Shown here one piece after another: positions 6,087 through 8,950 of a stretch of 8,950 bases of DNA (positions are counted from its first letter, which is position 1; the number at the start of each line of letters is the position of its first letter). The notes under the pieces are model-generated. The model was not told the origin of the DNA and ran no database searches. It saw only the letters and a program-made list of their open reading frames with translations. Source of the stretch: a bacterium (GTDB lineage Bacteria > Ratteibacteria > UBA8468 > B48-G9 > DTJG01); contig JAOAAW010000042.1 of NCBI GenBank assembly GCA_026418655.1, positions 1 to 8,950 on the forward strand. The letters are read 5' to 3'. The translations under genes were made by a program, and so were the position numbers.

Positions 6087-8699
6087 ATGAAAAAAATTTC
6101 AATATTATGGAGATACGGGAGAAAGTCAGGAAAGATTTTTGTAAAAAATGGAAAACTTATTGAGATGTTTATTGATGAGCAGAAAATTGAGGGAAACCTA
6201 TTTGATTTTAATGCAGATGGAAAAAGGCGACTTATTCTAACAGTGGAAAATGAAACAGGACATGGTAATCATGGAGCAGTTATCAATGTTGCTGCACAGG
6301 AAAACCCATTCAGTTTTTTTGTGGAACATGTAAGTACAGATTTTCCGATTTATATTCCTGAGTATGATGTGATTGTTACTGAAGGAAAAGACACGAGAGA
6401 TTATGAGGAAATTGAACAATATATCAGGAAAAGGGCAGGATTGAGCAAACTGAAAGAGATGGAACATTCTGAAGAGGAGTGTTATGAATCTGCTGAATCA
6501 AAGGCAAGAAAACTTCGTGGAAACACCTGGCTTGGTATTAGCAGGGATATCAGAATTTTTGAGATAATTTTTCCTGACCCTGACAGAACAACCCTTAACA
6601 TTGTTCCCAGATACCATGGATTTGGTGTAAGTCTTCCAGAATTTGAAAAACTTGACCAGGACACAAAAAGATGGGCGGGTAATGAGATTTCATACACAAT
6701 CAATTTTGGAAGGGGAAGTGGCTGCAGTCAGGAACTGGAAAGATACCTTGAAGAAAGGAGATTACCAATTTTATGTGGAACACTTGAGGATGAAGATGTT
6801 GTTTATGATTTTGTAATGTTTGTTTCTCCTGAAAAATCTGAACTCACTTTACAGAATCTCAGGGGAACGCACTTTCTTGTTGCTGATGGCTTTGGTGTAG
6901 GACATATGTTTACACCTGACCAGCAAAAGGAATTTGACTGTTTGAAGAACAGTGAGACAAACAGGGAAGAAGAAACAGTGTTATTTCTTAAAATCAGGGC
7001 AATTAATAAAAAGAAAACTCCGGTGTATGCTTATTTCAAAACAGTATCACCCAATATCCCATATTCTTTTGACAATGGAATGGGATTTTTTTCAAAAGAC
7101 AGGGTATTTGCAATTTCACTTATTAATGGAAAGCCATTGCAACAGGAAGAACTCAGTGTATTTCTTCTTCCAGGGAAAACTGCTGAATTGGAAATCAGGA
7201 TACCGCATAAACCAATTTCTCATAAACGAGCAAAACAATTGATCCGCATGTCTTTTGAAGAAAAATTGAAAGGATGCAGGAATTTCTGGAAAAAGAAACT
7301 TGAAAGTTGTGCAAAGATTGAAATCCCTGAAAAACGGATTGAAGACATGATTTATGCTGGGATTTTACATCTTGACCTTATTGCCTATGGTATTGAACCT
7401 GATGGTCCTGTCAGTGCTTGCATTGGGAGATACTGTCCTATAGGTTCAGAAAGTTCTCCCATTATTCAATTCTTTGATACGATGGCATGGCATAAACTTG
7501 CTGAAAGAGCCATTCAATACTTCATTGAAAAACAACACAAAGATGGCTTCATGCAAAATTTTGGCGGATACATGCTTGAAACAGGAGCAGCACTTTGGAC
7601 AATAGGAGAACACTTCAGATATACAAAAGACACAAAATGGGTTAAAAAAATAAAGCCATCACTATTAAAGGCTGCCGAATACATTTCAAATTGGATTGAA
7701 AGAAATAAGAAGGATGAGTTAACCGGCAGAGGTTATGGAATGATTGATGGAAAGGTTGCTGATCCTGAAGATCCATATCACGCATTTATGCTCAATGGAT
7801 ACGCCTATCTTGGACTTCAACGGACATCAGAGATGCTTGATGCAATTGGAGATGATGCTGCGATAAGAATAAAAAAGATGGCTGAAGAGTTGAAAGAAAA
7901 CATAAGAAAATCATTTTTTGAATCAATGGCGCGTTCTCCTGTGGTACCACTTGGTGATGGAACATGGGTACCAACATGTCCACCATGGCCAGAGGATGAT
8001 GGACTACTGATTCATTATATCAACGGCAGAAAATGGTATACACATGGTACATTTGTTGCAAGGGATAGCATGCTTGGTCCATTATATCTCATATTCCAGG
8101 AAGTACTTGATCCAAAGGAACTCGCATCTGATTTTCTTGTTAAATACCACACAGAACTCTTTTACAAACGAAATGTTGCATTCAGTCAGCCATATTATAG
8201 CAGGCATCCTGAGATACACCTGAAAAGAGGTGAGGTTAATAGTTTTCTCAGGGCATATTACAATTGCTTTCCAGCGCTTATTGACAGACAAACTGGTTCT
8301 TTCTGGGAGCACTTTTTTTATGCCAGTCCCCACAAAACACATGAAGAAGGATGGTTTTTGATGGAAACAAGGTGGATGCTGTGTATGGAACAGGGTGATA
8401 CCCTTTATCTTTTACCAGGTATTCCAGGAAGATGGCTTGAAGGTGGTAAAACAATTAAAATAGAAAATCTCGCCACATATTTCGGTAAAGTTTCTCTTTC
8501 TGTGTTTTCAGAACTGAAAAATGGCAGAATTTTTGTCAGGATTTATTGTGAGAGAAAACCTGCAGAGATTATAATACGGATTCCCCATCCATATAAGGTA
8601 TTGCCAAAGAATGTAAAAGGTACTGAATGCATGATTGAGAACGATATACTTATAATCCAAAAACCAATCAATAAAATTGATATTGAAATAAACTATTGA
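6087..8699 (+). CDS. Large cytoplasmic six-hairpin (alpha/alpha-barrel) glycosidase-like protein, unassigned family
   Basis: The protein has 870 residues with no signal peptide or membrane segment. Residues 1 to about 380 are beta-rich; a recognisable stretch is TGHGNHGAVINV followed by PFSFFVEHVSTDFPIYIPEY. Residues about 385-770 form a helical domain of the (alpha/alpha)6 glycosidase type: QFFDTMAWHK, GGYMLETGAALWTIGEHF (Glu498), DPEDPYHAFMLNGYAY, a WPEDDGL loop (Glu636, Asp637, Asp638) and THEEGWFLMETRWML (Glu753, Glu754). These acids are the best catalytic candidates. A C-terminal beta-domain starts at LYLLPGIPGRWLEGGKTI, a pattern common in GH78- and GH63-like proteins. It probably acts inside the cell on imported oligosaccharides. 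The start is fixed by AAAAGGAG six bases upstream. I recall such proteins as unnamed ones in Lentisphaerota-type genomes. Substrate and numbered GH family are not determinable, and it could be a phosphorylase instead of a hydrolase. Confidence 0.78.
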   Translation: MKKISILWRYGRKSGKIFVKNGKLIEMFIDEQKIEGNLFDFNADGKRRLILTVENETGHGNHGAVINVAAQENPFSFFVEHVSTDFPIYIPEYDVIVTEGKDTRDYEEIEQYIRKRAGLSKLKEMEHSEEECYESAESKARKLRGNTWLGISRDIRIFEIIFPDPDRTTLNIVPRYHGFGVSLPEFEKLDQDTKRWAGNEISYTINFGRGSGCSQELERYLEERRLPILCGTLEDEDVVYDFVMFVSPEKSELTLQNLRGTHFLVADGFGVGHMFTPDQQKEFDCLKNSETNREEETVLFLKIRAINKKKTPVYAYFKTVSPNIPYSFDNGMGFFSKDRVFAISLINGKPLQQEELSVFLLPGKTAELEIRIPHKPISHKRAKQLIRMSFEEKLKGCRNFWKKKLESCAKIEIPEKRIEDMIYAGILHLDLIAYGIEPDGPVSACIGRYCPIGSESSPIIQFFDTMAWHKLAERAIQYFIEKQHKDGFMQNFGGYMLETGAALWTIGEHFRYTKDTKWVKKIKPSLLKAAEYISNWIERNKKDELTGRGYGMIDGKVADPEDPYHAFMLNGYAYLGLQRTSEMLDAIGDDAAIRIKKMAEELKENIRKSFFESMARSPVVPLGDGTWVPTCPPWPEDDGLLIHYINGRKWYTHGTFVARDSMLGPLYLIFQEVLDPKELASDFLVKYHTELFYKRNVAFSQPYYSRHPEIHLKRGEVNSFLRAYYNCFPALIDRQTGSFWEHFFYASPHKTHEEGWFLMETRWMLCMEQGDTLYLLPGIPGRWLEGGKTIKIENLATYFGKVSLSVFSELKNGRIFVRIYCERKPAEIIIRIPHPYKVLPKNVKGTECMIENDILIIQKPINKIDIEINY

Positions 8700-8715
8700 T
8701 GACATATCGATGACA
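8695..8715 (+). repeat. Tandem 10-mer direct repeat, 11-bp period, upstream of the prepilin promoter
   Basis: ATTGATGACA (8695-8704) and ATCGATGACA (8706-8715) differ at one base and are one helical turn apart. A third TGACA (8721-8725) is part of the -35 box, so TGACA occurs three times at 11- and 10-bp steps on one DNA face. The first copy overlaps the stop codon of the glycosidase gene. It could be an activator-binding array; chance is possible for so short a unit. Confidence 0.4.
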
Positions 8716-8719
8716 GGGC

Positions 8720-8748
8720 TTGACAAATGGATTTATAAGCATTATAAA
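8720..8748 (+). promoter_or_regulatory. Strong sigma70-type promoter for the prepilin-like gene
   Basis: A perfect TTGACA (8720-8725), a 17-bp spacer and TATAAA (8743-8748; 5 of 6 consensus bases) form one of the two best promoters in the window. Transcription would start near 8755, leaving a purine-rich leader of about 100 nt before the ATG at 8856. I see no clear stem, riboswitch core or attenuator in that leader. No Rho-independent terminator for the preceding gene is visible, so read-through is also possible. Confidence 0.7.
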
Positions 8749-8749
8749 T
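8731..8749. promoter_or_regulatory. 19-bp perfect palindrome over the prepilin -10 box, candidate operator
   Basis: ATTTATAAGCATTATAAAT has two perfect 8-bp arms around a GCA centre and covers the last part of the spacer and the whole -10 box. A protein bound here would block RNA polymerase, so a repressor site is plausible. The arms are made only of A and T, which raises the odds of chance in AT-rich DNA and makes a stable RNA hairpin unlikely. Confidence 0.4.
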
Positions 8750-8841
8750 AAAGTGAAAGGGGTATTTGGATATTTCGATAGATTATTAAAAAAAGAAGCG
8801 AGGATAGTAGAACACAGAAAAAAATAGGATATTAAAAAATG

Positions 8842-8850
8842 AAAGGAGGG
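8842..8850 (+). promoter_or_regulatory. Near-perfect Shine-Dalgarno site of the prepilin-like gene
   Basis: AAAGGAGGG matches the anti-Shine-Dalgarno sequence almost fully, with GGAGG (8845-8849) six bases before the ATG at 8856. It fixes that start and predicts high translation. It contrasts with the two genes in this window that have no such site. Confidence 0.8.
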
Positions 8851-8855
8851 AGAAT

Positions 8856-8950
8856 ATGGAAAGAAAAGGTTTCACATTGATTGAATTGCTTGTGGTTATT
8901 GCAATCATAGCAATACTAGCAGCGATGTTGCTTCCTGTATTGGGTAGGGC
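8856..8950 (+). CDS. Type IV prepilin-like / pseudopilin-type protein (partial, only the N-terminus in window)
   Basis: Only the first 31 codons are present. They encode a classic class III signal: MERKG, then the prepilin peptidase cut before FTLIELLVVIAI, with the conserved Glu at position +5 of the mature protein and a hydrophobic helix ending AAMLLPVLGR. Prepilin peptidase would cut after Gly5 and methylate Phe6 at the inner membrane. The protein would then join a type IV pilus, a type II secretion pseudopilus, or the large group of prepilin-like exported proteins. The MLLPVLGRA ending (often MLLPALxxAR) is typical of the expanded prepilin-like families in Lentisphaerota, Verrucomicrobiota and Planctomycetota, many of which are not true pilins. 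The missing C-terminus prevents a choice. It has its own strong promoter and Shine-Dalgarno site, so it is probably a separate unit from the glycosidase gene. Confidence 0.88.
   Translation, partial: MERKGFTLIELLVVIAIIAILAAMLLPVLGR

Noticed and set aside
6952..7242. Plus-strand open frame of 96 codons in another frame inside the 870-residue gene
   Set aside because: It is fully contained in a convincing gene, has a low-complexity composition and no supporting motif.
8839..8880. Short upstream frame starting at ATG 8839 and overlapping the prepilin start
   Set aside because: It encodes 13 residues, has no Shine-Dalgarno site of its own, and its start lies just before the prepilin's Shine-Dalgarno site.
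1..8950. CRISPR arrays, tRNA/rRNA genes, transposases, integrases, toxin-antitoxin or phage-defence genes
   Set aside because: No regularly spaced repeats, conserved RNA-gene sequences or mobile-element protein motifs are visible on either strand. The window is explained by metabolic genes plus the prepilin-like gene.

Overview
The window is AT-rich bacterial DNA (roughly 36-38% G+C by eye), densely packed, with seven protein-coding genes on both strands; the two outermost run off the window. There are no RNA genes, CRISPR arrays, insertion sequences or phage genes. Protein style points to an uncultured, low-GC member of the PVC superphylum or a neighbouring candidate phylum (Lentisphaerota, Omnitrophota or similar). 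The clues are a type IV prepilin-like N-terminus ending in the AAMLLPVLGRA pattern, large carbohydrate-active proteins that fit no textbook family, and glutamine amidotransferase-like (GATase-like) domains joined to sugar-acting domains. The lineage is an inference; no marker gene is present.

Layout. Positions 1-2938 (minus) hold a two-gene operon of exported proteins: an 820-residue glycoside-hydrolase-like protein, followed 21 bp later by a small protein with a FlgD-type Ig fold that is cut by the window edge. Diverging from it is a 271-residue sugar isomerase/epimerase of the xylose-isomerase-like TIM-barrel family (3012-3827, plus). This gene converges on, and overlaps by 8 bp, a second minus-strand operon (3820-5985). 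That operon encodes a 6-phospho-3-hexuloisomerase-like SIS protein, then a 550-residue protein with a GATase-like N-terminus and a deacetylase-like centre. Diverging from this operon is an 870-residue cytoplasmic six-hairpin glycosidase-like protein (6087-8699, plus). After a 156-bp regulatory gap a prepilin-like gene begins (8856 to the end, plus).

How the genes fit together. This looks like a carbohydrate-use locus: an exported hydrolase-like enzyme, a cytoplasmic glycosidase-like enzyme for imported oligosaccharides, and two small isomerases for the released sugar or sugar phosphate. No transporter, kinase or regulator is in view, and the substrate cannot be read from the sequence. Three large proteins (820, 550 and 870 residues) look like uncharacterised families and are the best candidates for new enzymology.

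Regulation. The first gene of each minus-strand operon lacks a Shine-Dalgarno site and has a near-consensus promoter whose -10 box ends 6 or 7 nt before the ATG, which predicts leaderless mRNAs. The plus-strand genes have clear Shine-Dalgarno sites. An 18-bp near-perfect palindrome sits between the divergent promoters near 6010. The prepilin promoter has an exact TTGACA with 17-bp spacing, a 19-bp palindrome over its -10 box, and TGACA repeats spaced 11 and 10 bp apart leading into its -35 box.
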